Shown: positions 36,995-45,989 of the stretch, one piece after another
Layout: the number at the start of each line of letters is the position of its first letter
Numbering within the stretch: the first letter of the stretch is position 1
Made by a program: the position numbers and the translations under genes
Origin: UBA4615 sp044368415
GTDB lineage: Bacteria > Pseudomonadota > Gammaproteobacteria > Burkholderiales > Burkholderiaceae_E
DNA: 64,000 nt
Assembly: GCA_044368415.1 (NCBI GenBank)
Contig: JBIPLJ010000018.1
Span: forward strand, 6,252 to 70,251
Direction of reading: 5' to 3'
Notes under the pieces: model-generated
What the model saw: only the letters and a program-made list of their open reading frames with translations
The model's database searches: none
What the model was told of the DNA's origin: nothing

Positions 36995-38243
36995 CCCGGG
37001 CTGGGGCCGCGGCGGCTCCGGCGGGAAGAACGACGACCGCCCGCAGCGTCCCGGCGGCGGCAACGACGGCCCGCCCGACCTCGACGAGCTCTGGCGCGAC
37101 TTCAACCGGCGGCTGAACCGCATGTTCGGCAAGAGCGGTGGCGGTGGCGGTGGCGGCGAGCCGCCCCGCGGCGCTCCCGGAATGCCGACGATGAAGGGCG
37201 CTGGCGCCGGTCTGGGCCTGATCGGCGGCATCGCCTTCCTGCTCTGGCTGGGCAGCGGCTTCTACATCATCCAGGAAGGCCAGTCGGCGGCGATCCTGCG
37301 ATTCGGTGAGTTCAAGTACATGGTGGAGACCGCCGGCTTCAAGTGGCGGCTGCCGTACCCGATCGAGACCGCCGAGCTGGTCGACGTTCAGCGCCTGCGC
37401 CAGGTCGAGGTCGGTTACCGGACCAACGTGAAGAACAAGGTTCCGCGCGAATCGCTGATCCTGACCGGCGATCAGGCGATCGTGGACCTGCAGTTCGCCG
37501 CGCAGTACCGCATCACCGATCCGAAGGCCTACCTGTTCAACAACAACCCCGGCGGCGCGCCCGAGGAGATCGTCCGCCAGGCCGCCGAGACGGCGACCCG
37601 CGAGGTCATCGGCCGCACCGGCATCGACCAGGTGTTGTACGAGGAAAAGGAGCAGGTCGCCAAGGACGCGCTGGTGCTGATGCAGTCGATCGCCGATCGC
37701 TACAAGGCGGGCATCGGCATTGTCGACGTCACCATCCAGCAGGCTCAGCCGCCCGAGCCGGTGCAGGCTGCCTTCGAGGACGCGAACAAGGCCGCCCAGG
37801 ACCGCGAGCGCCTGATCAACGAAGGCCGTGCCTACGCGAACGACGTGATCCCGAAGGCCCGCGGCACCGCGGGCCGCCTGCAGCAGGAGGCAGAGGGCTA
37901 CAAGCAGCGGATCATCGCGACCGCCGAGGGCGATGCCTCGCGTTTCAAGCAGGTGCTGGCCGAGTACTCCAAGGCGCCCGCAGTGACCCGCGAGCGCCTG
38001 TACCTCGATACCATGCAGCAGGTCTTCTCCAACACCAGCAAGGTCTTGGTCGACTCGCGCGGCAATGGCAACAACCTGCTCTACCTGCCGCTCGATCGGC
38101 TGGTGCAGCAGGCCGCGGCGGACGCCCGACCCCCTGCCGCGCCGGTCGCGCCGTCAGCCGATGCGCCGTCGGCGCCGACAGCTCCGTCGAGCGCCGGCAC
38201 CCGCGACGGCCTGCGTGCCCGCGACCGCGATGCGGGCCGCTGA
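36957..38243 (+). CDS. hflK: FtsH protease modulator HflK
   Basis: A 428-residue SPFH/band-7 protein. Gly-rich cytoplasmic N-terminus with DLDELWRDFNRRLNRMFG, a membrane helix (AGLGLIGGIAFLLWLGSGFY), then the prohibitin-like domain (SAAILRFGEFKYMVETAGFKW, VEVGYRTNVKNKVPRESL) and a long coiled-coil region. With HflC it forms a membrane cage around FtsH. ATG 36957 lies inside hflX; the start MWTRIRTLLSLNDPGWG is family-like. The C-terminus is Pro/Ala-rich. Confidence 0.95.
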   Translation: MWTRIRTLLSLNDPGWGRGGSGGKNDDRPQRPGGGNDGPPDLDELWRDFNRRLNRMFGKSGGGGGGGEPPRGAPGMPTMKGAGAGLGLIGGIAFLLWLGSGFYIIQEGQSAAILRFGEFKYMVETAGFKWRLPYPIETAELVDVQRLRQVEVGYRTNVKNKVPRESLILTGDQAIVDLQFAAQYRITDPKAYLFNNNPGGAPEEIVRQAAETATREVIGRTGIDQVLYEEKEQVAKDALVLMQSIADRYKAGIGIVDVTIQQAQPPEPVQAAFEDANKAAQDRERLINEGRAYANDVIPKARGTAGRLQQEAEGYKQRIIATAEGDASRFKQVLAEYSKAPAVTRERLYLDTMQQVFSNTSKVLVDSRGNGNNLLYLPLDRLVQQAAADARPPAAPVAPSADAPSAPTAPSSAGTRDGLRARDRDAGR

Positions 38244-38255
38244 GGACATCCGACC

Positions 38256-39158
38256 ATGAACAGAATCGCCCCCATCCTCCTCGGCCTGCTGGTCGCGCTC
38301 GGCATCGCCTCGACGATGCTCTTCGTCGTCGACCAGCGGCAGTACGCGGTGGTCTTCGCCCTCGGCGAGATCAAGGAAGTCATTGCCAAGCCGGGCCTGC
38401 ACTTCAAGCTGCCGCCGCCGTTCCAGAACGTCCAGTACTTCGACAACCGGATCCTGACCATCGACACCGCCGACGTCGACCGGTTCATCACTTCCGAGAA
38501 GCTGAACGTCCAGATCGACACCTTCGTGAAGTGGCGGATCGCCGATCCGCGCCGCTTCTTCACCTCGGTCGGTGGCAGCGAGATCACCGCCAGCGACCGT
38601 TTGCAGCGCAGCCTGCGTGACTCGCTGAACAATGAGATCGCCAAGAAGACGGTGTCCGACGTGATCTCCGGCAAGCGCCAGGAGCTGCTCGACCTGGTCC
38701 GCAACAAGATGAACGAGGATGCCAAGCAGATCGGCGCCGAGATCATCGACGTGCGCCTGAAGCGGGTGGACTTCGCCCCCGAGGTGTCGGAACGCGTGTT
38801 CGACCGGATGCAGTCCGAGCGCAAGCGCGTGGCCAACGAGCGGCGGGCCACCGGCTCGGCCGAGTCCGAGAAGATCCGCGCCGATGCCGATCGGCAGCGC
38901 GACGTGATCATCGCAGAGGCCTACCGGGACGCGCAGCGCGTCAAGGGTGACGGGGATGCAAAGGCGTCGGCGCTGTTCGCCGAGGCGTTCGGCCAGAACC
39001 CCGAGTTCGCGAGCTTCTATCGCAGTCTCGAGGCCTACCGGAGCAGCTTCCGTAATCGCAGCGACGTGCTCGTGCTCGATCCTCAGTCGGAGTTCTTCCG
39101 GTACTTCCGCGGGCCGGGGGCGGGGCAGAGCGCCTCGTCGCCGTCGCCGCGCAAGTAG
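38256..39158 (+). CDS. hflC: FtsH protease modulator HflC
   Basis: A 300-residue SPFH partner of HflK: membrane anchor (LLGLLVALGIASTMLFVV), VVDQRQYAVVFALGEIKEV, KPGLHFKLPPPFQNVQYFDNR, then coiled coil (ERVFDRMQSERKRVANERRA) and the terminal FYRSLEAYRSSF and FFRYFRG blocks. It starts 12 bases after hflK; ATG at 38256. Length and order are typical. Confidence 0.96.
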   Translation: MNRIAPILLGLLVALGIASTMLFVVDQRQYAVVFALGEIKEVIAKPGLHFKLPPPFQNVQYFDNRILTIDTADVDRFITSEKLNVQIDTFVKWRIADPRRFFTSVGGSEITASDRLQRSLRDSLNNEIAKKTVSDVISGKRQELLDLVRNKMNEDAKQIGAEIIDVRLKRVDFAPEVSERVFDRMQSERKRVANERRATGSAESEKIRADADRQRDVIIAEAYRDAQRVKGDGDAKASALFAEAFGQNPEFASFYRSLEAYRSSFRNRSDVLVLDPQSEFFRYFRGPGAGQSASSPSPRK

Positions 39159-39165
39159 TCGCGCG

Positions 39166-39351
39166 ATGGCCGCGAACCTCCTCGCCGCGCTCGGCCTGAT
39201 GCTGATCGTGGAAGGCCTGATGCCGATGGTGTCGCCCCCGAGCTGGCGCGAGGCGATGCGACGCATCGCCTCCCTGCGCGACGGCCAGATCCGGTTCATG
39301 GGCCTGGCCGCGATCCTCGCGGGCGTGGCGCTGCTCGCCTTCGCCGCCTGA
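39166..39351 (+). CDS. DUF2065 small inner membrane protein
   Basis: A 61-residue protein with two helices (LLAALGLMLIVEGLMPMV, FMGLAAILAGVALLAFA) separated by PPSWREAMRRIASLRDGQIR, the DUF2065 pattern. Function unknown. It is regularly found between hflC and hisZ in Betaproteobacteria, so it may relate to the HflKC complex. ATG at 39166 starts eight bases after the hflC stop. Confidence 0.85.
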   Translation: MAANLLAALGLMLIVEGLMPMVSPPSWREAMRRIASLRDGQIRFMGLAAILAGVALLAFAA

Positions 39352-39387
39352 TCGCGCGTCGCGAGACGCGCCCGACCGATCCGTCCC

Positions 39388-40575
39388 ATGCCGCGCTGGC
39401 TGCTTCCCGAGAGCATCTCCGACATCCTGCCGAGCGAAGCGCGGCGGATCGAGGAGTTGCGCAGGCGCCTGCTCGACCTGTACCGGTGCTACGGCTATGA
39501 GCTGGTGATGCCACCGACCATCGAGTACCTCGACTCGCTGCTGACGGGCAGCGGTCGCGACCTCGACCTGAGTACCTTCAAGCTGATCGACCAACTGACC
39601 GGCCGCACGATGGGCCTGCGCGCCGACATCACGCCGCAAGTTGCTCGGATCGATGCCCACCTGCTCGATCGGGCGGGCGTGGTGCGGCTGTGCTACTCGG
39701 GCAGCGTGCTGCACACGCGGCCCGCGGGGCCGCTGTCGACACGCGAGCCCTTGCAGGTGGGCGCCGAGCTGTTCGGCCACGCCGGGCCCGAGGCAGACCT
39801 CGAGGTCGTGGAGATGCTGCTGCAGTCGCTTCGCACCGCAGGCGTGCCGCGGGTGCGCATCGACCTCGGCCATGTCGCGATCGTGCGCACGCTGCTCGGC
39901 GCGCTGCCGGGCCTGGCGGAGGACGAGATCTTCCCGCTGCTGCAGGCCAAGGACGCGCCAGGGCTCGCACAGCGCCTCGCCGCGGTGCCCGAGTCGCCCG
40001 AGCGGCGTGCGCTGCTGGCACTGCCGGGCCTCTTCGGACCGGCGGCCTCGGTGCTCGAGCGGGCCCGAGCCGTGATGCCGGCGGCACCGGTGATCGCCGA
40101 TGCCCTCACGCAGCTCGAGCAGCTCGCGGCCGCGCAGCAGCTCGCAGGCGGCAATGGGCTGGCGGTCGAGATCGCGCTCGATCTCGGCGATGCCCGCGGC
40201 TACCGCTATCACAGCGGTGCGATCTTCGCCGCGTACGTCGACGGCGTGCCCAATGCGATCGGGCGCGGCGGTCGATACGACAACGTCGGCGCGGCCTTCG
40301 GCCGGGCCCGTCCGGCCACCGGCTTCTCGCTGGAACTGCGCGAGCTTGCCGCGCTGATCCCCGAGCGGCCGCCGTCCGGTGCGATCAGGGCGCCATGGGG
40401 CGCGGACACGGCGCTCGCCGAGGCGGTGCGCGCGTTGCGTGCCGCCGGCGAGATCGTCGTGCAGGTGCTGCCCGGCCATGAGCACGAGCAGCAGGAATTC
40501 GAATGCGATCGCGAGCTCGCACGACAAGCCGCGGGCTGGGCTGTCAGCCCCCTGCACCGTGGCGGGAGGCAGTAG
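39388..40575 (+). CDS. hisZ: ATP phosphoribosyltransferase regulatory subunit HisZ
   Basis: A 395-residue paralogue of histidyl-tRNA synthetase that activates the short form of HisG, first enzyme of histidine synthesis. It keeps the class II fold (WLLPESISDILPSEARRIEE, LMGLRADITPQVARIDAH region, FSLELRELAALIP) but lacks the tRNA-charging features and the anticodon-binding domain. Only about 10% shorter than HisS but clearly of the HisZ type. It is followed six bases later by purA. Confidence 0.95.
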   Translation: MPRWLLPESISDILPSEARRIEELRRRLLDLYRCYGYELVMPPTIEYLDSLLTGSGRDLDLSTFKLIDQLTGRTMGLRADITPQVARIDAHLLDRAGVVRLCYSGSVLHTRPAGPLSTREPLQVGAELFGHAGPEADLEVVEMLLQSLRTAGVPRVRIDLGHVAIVRTLLGALPGLAEDEIFPLLQAKDAPGLAQRLAAVPESPERRALLALPGLFGPAASVLERARAVMPAAPVIADALTQLEQLAAAQQLAGGNGLAVEIALDLGDARGYRYHSGAIFAAYVDGVPNAIGRGGRYDNVGAAFGRARPATGFSLELRELAALIPERPPSGAIRAPWGADTALAEAVRALRAAGEIVVQVLPGHEHEQQEFECDRELARQAAGWAVSPLHRGGRQ

Positions 40576-40581
40576 GAGCAC

Positions 40582-41877
40582 ATGGGTAACAACGTCGTCG
40601 TGATCGGCACCCAGTGGGGTGACGAGGGCAAGGGCAAGGTCGTCGACTGGCTGACCGAGATTGCGCAGGGCGTGGTCCGTTTCCAGGGCGGCCACAATGC
40701 CGGACACACACTGGTCATCGGCGGGAAGAAGCAGGTGCTGCGCCTGATTCCGTCGGGCATTCTGCGGCCGAAGGTCACCTGCTACATCGGCAGCGGCGTC
40801 GTGCTGTCGCCAGAGGCCCTGCTGCAGGAGATCGACGAGCTCGAGCGCGCGGGCGTCGCGGTGCGTGATCGGCTGCGCATCAGCAGCACCTGTCCGCTGA
40901 TCCTGCCGTACCACGTGGCCCTCGACCGCGCACGCGAACTCAAGCGCGGGGACGCGAAGATCGGCACCACCGGGCGCGGCATCGGGCCGGCCTACGAGGA
41001 CAAGGTCGCCCGCCGTGCGGTGCGCGTGTGCGACCTGTTCGCGCCGGATCAGCTCCGCGCCAAGGTCCGCGAGGTCCTCGACTTCCACAACTTCGTGCTG
41101 GTCAACTACTACGGGGTGACGGCACTCGACGCCGACCGCGTCGTCGACGACGCACTGCAGCTCGCGCCGCGCATCGCGCCCATGGTGGCCGACGTGCCCG
41201 CCGAACTGGCCACGGCGTCTCGGCGCGGCGAGCGCCTGCTGTTCGAGGGTGCGCAGGGCGCGCTGCTCGACGTCGACCACGGTACCTATCCGTACGTCAC
41301 CAGCAGCAACTGCATCGCCGGCGCGGCTGCGCCCGGGTCGGGCGTCGGCCCGCAGATGCTCGACTACGTACTGGGCATCGCCAAGGCCTATACCACGCGC
41401 GTGGGCTCCGGGCCGTTCCCGACCGAGCTCTTCGACGACACCGGCAAGCACCTCGCCACCAAGGGCAACGAGTTCGGCTCGGTCACCGGCCGCCCGCGGC
41501 GCTGCGGCTGGTTCGACGCTGTCGCGATGCGCCGCTCCATCCAGCTCAACGGCGTCAGCGGCTTGTGCGTGACCAAGCTCGATGTGCTCGACGGCCTCGA
41601 GACCGTCAAGATCTGCACCGGTTATCGCCGCGCCGGCCAGCCGGTCGACCTGCTGCCCTTCGGTGCTGAAGACGTCGCCACCTGCGAGCCGCTGTACGAG
41701 GAACTGCCCGGCTGGTCGGACACGACCTACGGCGCGCGTTCGTGGGAGGTGCTGCCCGCCGCCGCACAGCGCTACTTGCAGCGCCTGTCCGAGCTGGTCG
41801 GCGCCCCCATCGACATGGTGTCGACCGGCCCCGATCGGGACGAGACCATCTTGCTGCGCCATCCCTTTCAGCCCTGA
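40582..41877 (+). CDS. purA: Adenylosuccinate synthetase
   Basis: A 431-residue enzyme joining IMP and aspartate with GTP in AMP synthesis. Signatures: GTQWGDEGKGKVVDWL, GGHNAGHTLVI, GRGIGPAYEDKVARR, FEGAQGALLDVDHGTYPYVTSS, GPFPTEL and the C-terminal STGPDRDETI. ATG follows taggag. Length is normal. Confidence 0.98.
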   Translation: MGNNVVVIGTQWGDEGKGKVVDWLTEIAQGVVRFQGGHNAGHTLVIGGKKQVLRLIPSGILRPKVTCYIGSGVVLSPEALLQEIDELERAGVAVRDRLRISSTCPLILPYHVALDRARELKRGDAKIGTTGRGIGPAYEDKVARRAVRVCDLFAPDQLRAKVREVLDFHNFVLVNYYGVTALDADRVVDDALQLAPRIAPMVADVPAELATASRRGERLLFEGAQGALLDVDHGTYPYVTSSNCIAGAAAPGSGVGPQMLDYVLGIAKAYTTRVGSGPFPTELFDDTGKHLATKGNEFGSVTGRPRRCGWFDAVAMRRSIQLNGVSGLCVTKLDVLDGLETVKICTGYRRAGQPVDLLPFGAEDVATCEPLYEELPGWSDTTYGARSWEVLPAAAQRYLQRLSELVGAPIDMVSTGPDRDETILLRHPFQP

Positions 41878-41888
41878 GGGGGCCGACG

Positions 41889-42398
41889 ATGAGGGATCTG
41901 CACGTCTCCTGGGACGAGTACAACCGGTTGATCGAGAAGCTCTCGGTCCGCATCCACGATGCGAACTACGACTTCGATGCGATCGTCTGCCTCGCCCGCG
42001 GCGGACTGCGGGTCGGCGACGCGCTGTCGAGGCTGTTCCGAGTGCCGTTGGGTGTGCTGTTCACCAGTTCGTACCGCGAGAACGCCGGGCAGACGCAGAG
42101 CCGGCTGATGATCGCCGAGCACATGAGCAGTGCCGAGCCGCTACCGGGCACGCGCTGGCTGCTCGCCGACGACCTGGTCGACTCGGGGGCCACGCTGGTC
42201 GAGGTGATCCCGGCCCTCAAGGCGCGGTATCCGCAGGTGACCGAGATCCGGTCCGCGGTGATCTGGCGCAAGGGCCAGTCAGTCGCCGAGCCGGACTTCT
42301 ACGTCGATCACCTGCCGACGAACCCGTGGATTCATCAGCCGTTCGAAGAGTACGATCATCTTCGGCCGAGCGACCTGAAGGCGCGGTGGCCGTCCTGA
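41889..42398 (+). CDS. Phosphoribosyltransferase (Gpt/Hpt-like)
   Basis: A 169-residue type I phosphoribosyltransferase. N-terminal LHVSWDEYNRLIEKLSVRI and DAIVCLARGGLRVGDALSR form the pyrophosphate loop region; LLADDLVDSGATLVEV is the PRPP-binding motif. Such proteins downstream of purA in Betaproteobacteria are annotated as hypoxanthine/xanthine-type transferases, a reasonable purine-salvage role. ATG 41889 is 11 bases after purA. A terminator follows at 42574. Confidence 0.9.
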   Translation: MRDLHVSWDEYNRLIEKLSVRIHDANYDFDAIVCLARGGLRVGDALSRLFRVPLGVLFTSSYRENAGQTQSRLMIAEHMSSAEPLPGTRWLLADDLVDSGATLVEVIPALKARYPQVTEIRSAVIWRKGQSVAEPDFYVDHLPTNPWIHQPFEEYDHLRPSDLKARWPS

Positions 42399-42430
42399 GG
42401 CATGTGTCGTCGACGCAGCCGGGTGTGCCT

Positions 42431-42515
42431 CGATCCGTCTTCGTGGGCGCGCGCCGATCCGTCTTCGTGGGCGCGCGCCGATCCGTCTTCGTGGGCGCGC
42501 GCCGATCCGTCTTCG
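42431..42515. repeat. 24-bp tandem repeat, 3.5 copies
   Basis: Three identical copies of a 24-base unit (cgatccgtcttcgtgggcg plus cgcgc) at 42431-42454, 42455-42478 and 42479-42502, then 13 bases of a fourth. It is non-coding, between the phosphoribosyltransferase and the terminator. The unit is a multiple of three but no supported gene covers it. Confidence 0.95.
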
Positions 42516-42570
42516 TTTTCCCCCGCCGGCCCTTCATACCCGCGCTTGGCGCTTGCACCGCGCACAATAG

Positions 42571-42597
42571 AAAAAGCCCCGCTGAGCGGGGCCTTTC
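42571..42597. terminator. Rho-independent terminator between purA unit and tRNA-Leu
   Basis: Stem gccccgc (42576-42582) and gcggggc (42586-42592) with a tga loop, an A5 run before and cttt after; it can act for the purA unit on the plus strand and the tRNA on the minus strand. Confidence 0.8.
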
Positions 42598-42606
42598 CCT
42601 GAAACG

Positions 42607-42693
42607 TGGTGCCCAGAAGAGGACTCGAACCTCCACACCGTTGCCGGCGCTAGGACCTGAACCTAGTGCGTCTACCAATTCCGCCATCTGGGC
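42607..42693 (-). tRNA. tRNA-Leu (CAG)
   Basis: Reading the minus strand: acceptor GCCCAGA pairs with TCTGGGC, discriminator A and an encoded CCA (42607-42609). The anticodon stem-loop has loop TTCAGGT, anticodon CAG; a long variable arm and the T-arm GGTTCGAGTCC are present, as expected for a leucine tRNA of 87 bases. Confidence 0.95.
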
Positions 42694-42759
42694 GCGGTTC
42701 GTGCGGGTGAAACCCAACGAAGCCGCGGATTATAACTGCATGAACCGATCTGTCAAACC

Positions 42760-45237
42760 GTGACCAAGTCCTGGACACCACCCACCCGGGAAGAGATCCT
42801 GGACGCCCTGCGCAGCGCGGAATCGCCGCTGACGCCGACCGAACTCGGCGAGCGCTTCGGGGTCCCCCTGCGCCATGCCGAAGCGCTCGAGCAGCGCGTC
42901 TTGGCGATGGAGCGCGACGGCCTGCTGCTCCCCAACCGCAAGGGCGTGCTGCTGCTCGCCGACAAGCTCGACCTCGTCGCCGGCCGCATCACCGGTCACC
43001 GTGACGGCTTCGGCTTCCTCGTACCCGATGCGGGCGGAGCGGACCTGTTCCTGCCGCCGCGCGAGATGCAGAAGGGGATGCACGGGGACCGCGCGCTCGT
43101 CAGACGCACCGGCCTCGACAACCGCGGCAAGCCCGAGGGCTCGATCGTCGAGATCACCGAGCGCGGGCACCGCCGCCTGGTCGGCCGCGTACTTGTCGAG
43201 CGTGGCGTGACCGTCGTTGTGCCCGAAGACCAGCGCATCAAGCACGACATCCTCATCGCCCCCGGCGACGCTGGCGGTGCGCAGCCCGGACAGGTCGTCA
43301 CCGTCGAGATTGTCCAGCCGCCGAACGGGCACACCCCGCCCATGGGACGTGTGGTCGAGGTGCTTGGCGCGATCGACGACCCGGGCATGGAGATCGAGAT
43401 CGCGGTGCGCAAGTTCGACGTGCCGCACGAGTTCTCAGAGGAGGCGCTCGCGCTCGCCGCGAAGCTGCCCGCGCAGGTACGGCCGGCCGACTACAAGCGC
43501 CGCATCGACCTGCGTGACGTGCCGCTGGTGACGATCGACGGCGAGGACGCGCGCGACTTCGACGACGCGGTCTACTGCGAGCCGCTGGAAACCTCGGGCC
43601 GCCGAGCGGGAGGCTGGCGCCTGTTGGTCGCGATCGCCGACGTCGCGCACTACGTCGAGGACGGCAGCGCGCTCGACCTCGACGCGCTGCGGCGCTCGAC
43701 CTCGGTGTACTTCCCGCGGCGCGTGATCCCGATGCTGCCGGAGAAGCTCTCGAACGGGCTGTGCTCGCTCAACCCGGCGGTGGACCGGCTGGTGCTGGTC
43801 GCCGACATGGTGATCACCGCACGCGGCCAGGTGAAGGCCTACCAGTTCTACGAGGCGGTCATGCACTCGGCCGCCCGCCTGACCTACGACGAGGTCTGGT
43901 CGGTGCTGTCCGGGCGCGACCCGGCGGCGGCGCGTGCGCGCGCCCCGCTGGTGCCACACCTACAGAACCTCTACGACCTGTTCCGTGCGCTGGTGAAGGC
44001 GCGCGGCGTGCGCGGCGCGATGGACTTCGAGACGACCGAGACAAAGATTGTCTGCGACGTCGCGGGGCGCATCGAGCGGATCGTCGCGCGCACCCGTAAC
44101 GATGCGCACAAGTTGATCGAGGAGTGCATGCTGGCGGCCAACACCTGCGCGGCGGACTTCGTCTCGCGCAGCCGGCATCCCGCGCTGTACCGGATCCACG
44201 AGGGGCCGACGCCGGAGCGGCTTACGCTGCTGCGCGAGTTCCTGCAGAGCGCAGGCCTGTCGCTCGGTGGCGGCGACGATCCGACGCCGGCCGACTACGC
44301 AGTGCTCGCCCAGCAGATCGCGCCGCGGCCCGATGCGGGGCTGCTTCAGACCATGCTGCTGCGTTCGATGCAGCAGGCCGTCTATTCGCCGTACAACGTC
44401 GGCCACTTCGGCCTGTCTTACGAGGCCTATGCACACTTCACGTCGCCGATCCGCCGCTATCCGGACCTGTTGACCCACCGCGTGATCAAGGCGCTGATGC
44501 AGAGCCATCGCTATGCGCCGCCGGTGCCGTCGGCCGAGACGATCGCCGCCGCGCCGCCGCCGCGCGGGCGTCGCGGTGGGCCGCCCAAGCCCTCGGCGAA
44601 GTCAACGGCACGCGCCGAGGATCGCGCCGAGGCGCGTACCCGGATGAGCCTCGCGCAGCGCGAGGAGCTTGACCGCTGGCAGACCCTCGGGCTGCTGTGC
44701 TCGGCCAACGAGCGACGCGCCGACGACGCCTCGCGCGACGTCGAGGCCTGGCTCAAGTGCCAATACATGCGCGAGCGGGTCGGCGAGCAATTCCGAGGCC
44801 GCGTGACCGGGGTCGCGACCTTCGGGCTGTTCATCACCCTCAACGACCTGTATGTCGAGGGCATGGTCCACGTCTCGGAGCTCGGCAGCGAGTACTTCCA
44901 GTACATCGAGGCCGCGCACGAACTGCGTGGCGAGCGCACCGGAAAGCGCTATCGCCTGACCGACGAGATCGACGTCCAGGTCTCGCGGGTCGACCTCGAG
45001 GCGCGCCGGATCGAGTTCCGGATGGTCAAGACCGATGCGCCGCGTGTCGACGCGCGCGGTGTGCGTGTGCCGACGGCCGCCGAGCTCGGACCGTCGCCGC
45101 TCGCCGAGCGCAGCGGCCGCAAGGCCGCGCCCGCCAAATCGGAGCAGGTGGCGCGGGTGCGCACCGAGCGGCAGGCGGCCAAGCGGCGGGGCGGCGCGAA
45201 GTCCGAGCAGCGCGGTCCCAGGCGCAAACGGAGGTAG
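42760..45237 (+). CDS. rnr: Ribonuclease R
   Basis: An 825-residue processive 3'-5' exoribonuclease. N-terminal winged helix (TREEILDALRSAESPLTPTE), cold-shock domains (GRITGHRDGFGFLVPD), RNB catalytic domain with the Asp cluster in TIDGEDARDFDDAVYCE and PEKLSNGLCSLNP, HFTSPIRRYPDLLTHRVIK, then S1 (GRVTGVATFGLFITLNDLYV) and a basic C-terminus. An insertion of about 40 Pro/Ala/Arg residues follows the RNB core. GTG 42760 is the only start giving the conserved N-terminus. Confidence 0.96.
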   Translation: MTKSWTPPTREEILDALRSAESPLTPTELGERFGVPLRHAEALEQRVLAMERDGLLLPNRKGVLLLADKLDLVAGRITGHRDGFGFLVPDAGGADLFLPPREMQKGMHGDRALVRRTGLDNRGKPEGSIVEITERGHRRLVGRVLVERGVTVVVPEDQRIKHDILIAPGDAGGAQPGQVVTVEIVQPPNGHTPPMGRVVEVLGAIDDPGMEIEIAVRKFDVPHEFSEEALALAAKLPAQVRPADYKRRIDLRDVPLVTIDGEDARDFDDAVYCEPLETSGRRAGGWRLLVAIADVAHYVEDGSALDLDALRRSTSVYFPRRVIPMLPEKLSNGLCSLNPAVDRLVLVADMVITARGQVKAYQFYEAVMHSAARLTYDEVWSVLSGRDPAAARARAPLVPHLQNLYDLFRALVKARGVRGAMDFETTETKIVCDVAGRIERIVARTRNDAHKLIEECMLAANTCAADFVSRSRHPALYRIHEGPTPERLTLLREFLQSAGLSLGGGDDPTPADYAVLAQQIAPRPDAGLLQTMLLRSMQQAVYSPYNVGHFGLSYEAYAHFTSPIRRYPDLLTHRVIKALMQSHRYAPPVPSAETIAAAPPPRGRRGGPPKPSAKSTARAEDRAEARTRMSLAQREELDRWQTLGLLCSANERRADDASRDVEAWLKCQYMRERVGEQFRGRVTGVATFGLFITLNDLYVEGMVHVSELGSEYFQYIEAAHELRGERTGKRYRLTDEIDVQVSRVDLEARRIEFRMVKTDAPRVDARGVRVPTAAELGPSPLAERSGRKAAPAKSEQVARVRTERQAAKRRGGAKSEQRGPRRKRR

Positions 45238-45241
45238 GCCG

Positions 45242-45982
45242 GTGCTCGTGTTCGGATTCCATTCGGTGACCTCCCGGCTGCGCAGCCAGGCCGCCTCGGT
45301 CAAGGAACTCTACGTCGATGTGCGTCGCGAGGACGGACGCATGCGCGAGCTGCTGTCGGCGGCGGCGCAGGCCGGTGTCGAGGCGCGGCGAGTCGATGGT
45401 GCGCGGCTCGACAAGCTGTGCCCCAACCGTCGCCATCAGGGCGTCGTCGCGATCGCCGAGGCGCAGCCCCTGCGGGTCGGCTTCGACGAGCTGCTCGATG
45501 CGATCGAGGGACCGCCGCTGCTGTTGCTGCTCGATGGCGTGACCGATCCACGCAACCTCGGTGCCTGCCTGCGGGTGGCCGATGGCGCGGGCGCACATGC
45601 GGTGATCGCGCCGAAGGACCACGCCTGTCCGCTGAACGAGGCGGCGATCCAGACCGCGAGCGGCGCGGCCGAGAACGTGCCCTACATCATGGTCACCAAC
45701 CTCGCCCGCACGATCGACGAGCTCCAGGAGCGGCGCATCACCGTCATCGGCACGGCCGATGGCACCGACGCGACGCTCTACGACATCGAGGTGCCGGCCT
45801 CGGTCGCCTGGGTCCTAGGCGCCGAGGGTGTCGGGCTGCGGCGCCTGACGCGCGAGCGCTGCGACACCCTGGTGTCCATCCCGATGGCCGGCCAGGTGAG
45901 CAGCCTGAACGTGTCGGTCGCGGCCGGCGTCGTGCTCTACGAGACGATGCGCCGCACGCGGCTGGGCGCGCCGGCGCGCTGA
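45242..45982 (+). CDS. rlmB: 23S rRNA (guanosine-2251-2'-O)-methyltransferase
   Basis: A 246-residue SpoU-family (SPOUT knot) methyltransferase. N-terminal substrate domain FGFHSVTSRLR; motif 1 LDGVTDPRNLGACLRVADG, motif 2 VLGAEGVGLRRL and motif 3 IPMAGQVSSLNVSVAAGVVLY. GTG 45242 lies six bases after ggaggt. The rnr-rlmB pair is conserved in many Proteobacteria. Confidence 0.96.
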   Translation: MLVFGFHSVTSRLRSQAASVKELYVDVRREDGRMRELLSAAAQAGVEARRVDGARLDKLCPNRRHQGVVAIAEAQPLRVGFDELLDAIEGPPLLLLLDGVTDPRNLGACLRVADGAGAHAVIAPKDHACPLNEAAIQTASGAAENVPYIMVTNLARTIDELQERRITVIGTADGTDATLYDIEVPASVAWVLGAEGVGLRRLTRERCDTLVSIPMAGQVSSLNVSVAAGVVLYETMRRTRLGAPAR

Positions 45983-45989
45983 CGCCCGC

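Noticed and set aside
38941..41862. A 973-codon minus-strand frame
   Set aside because: It is opposite hisZ and purA, whose motifs are unmistakable; long antisense frames are expected at this G/C content.
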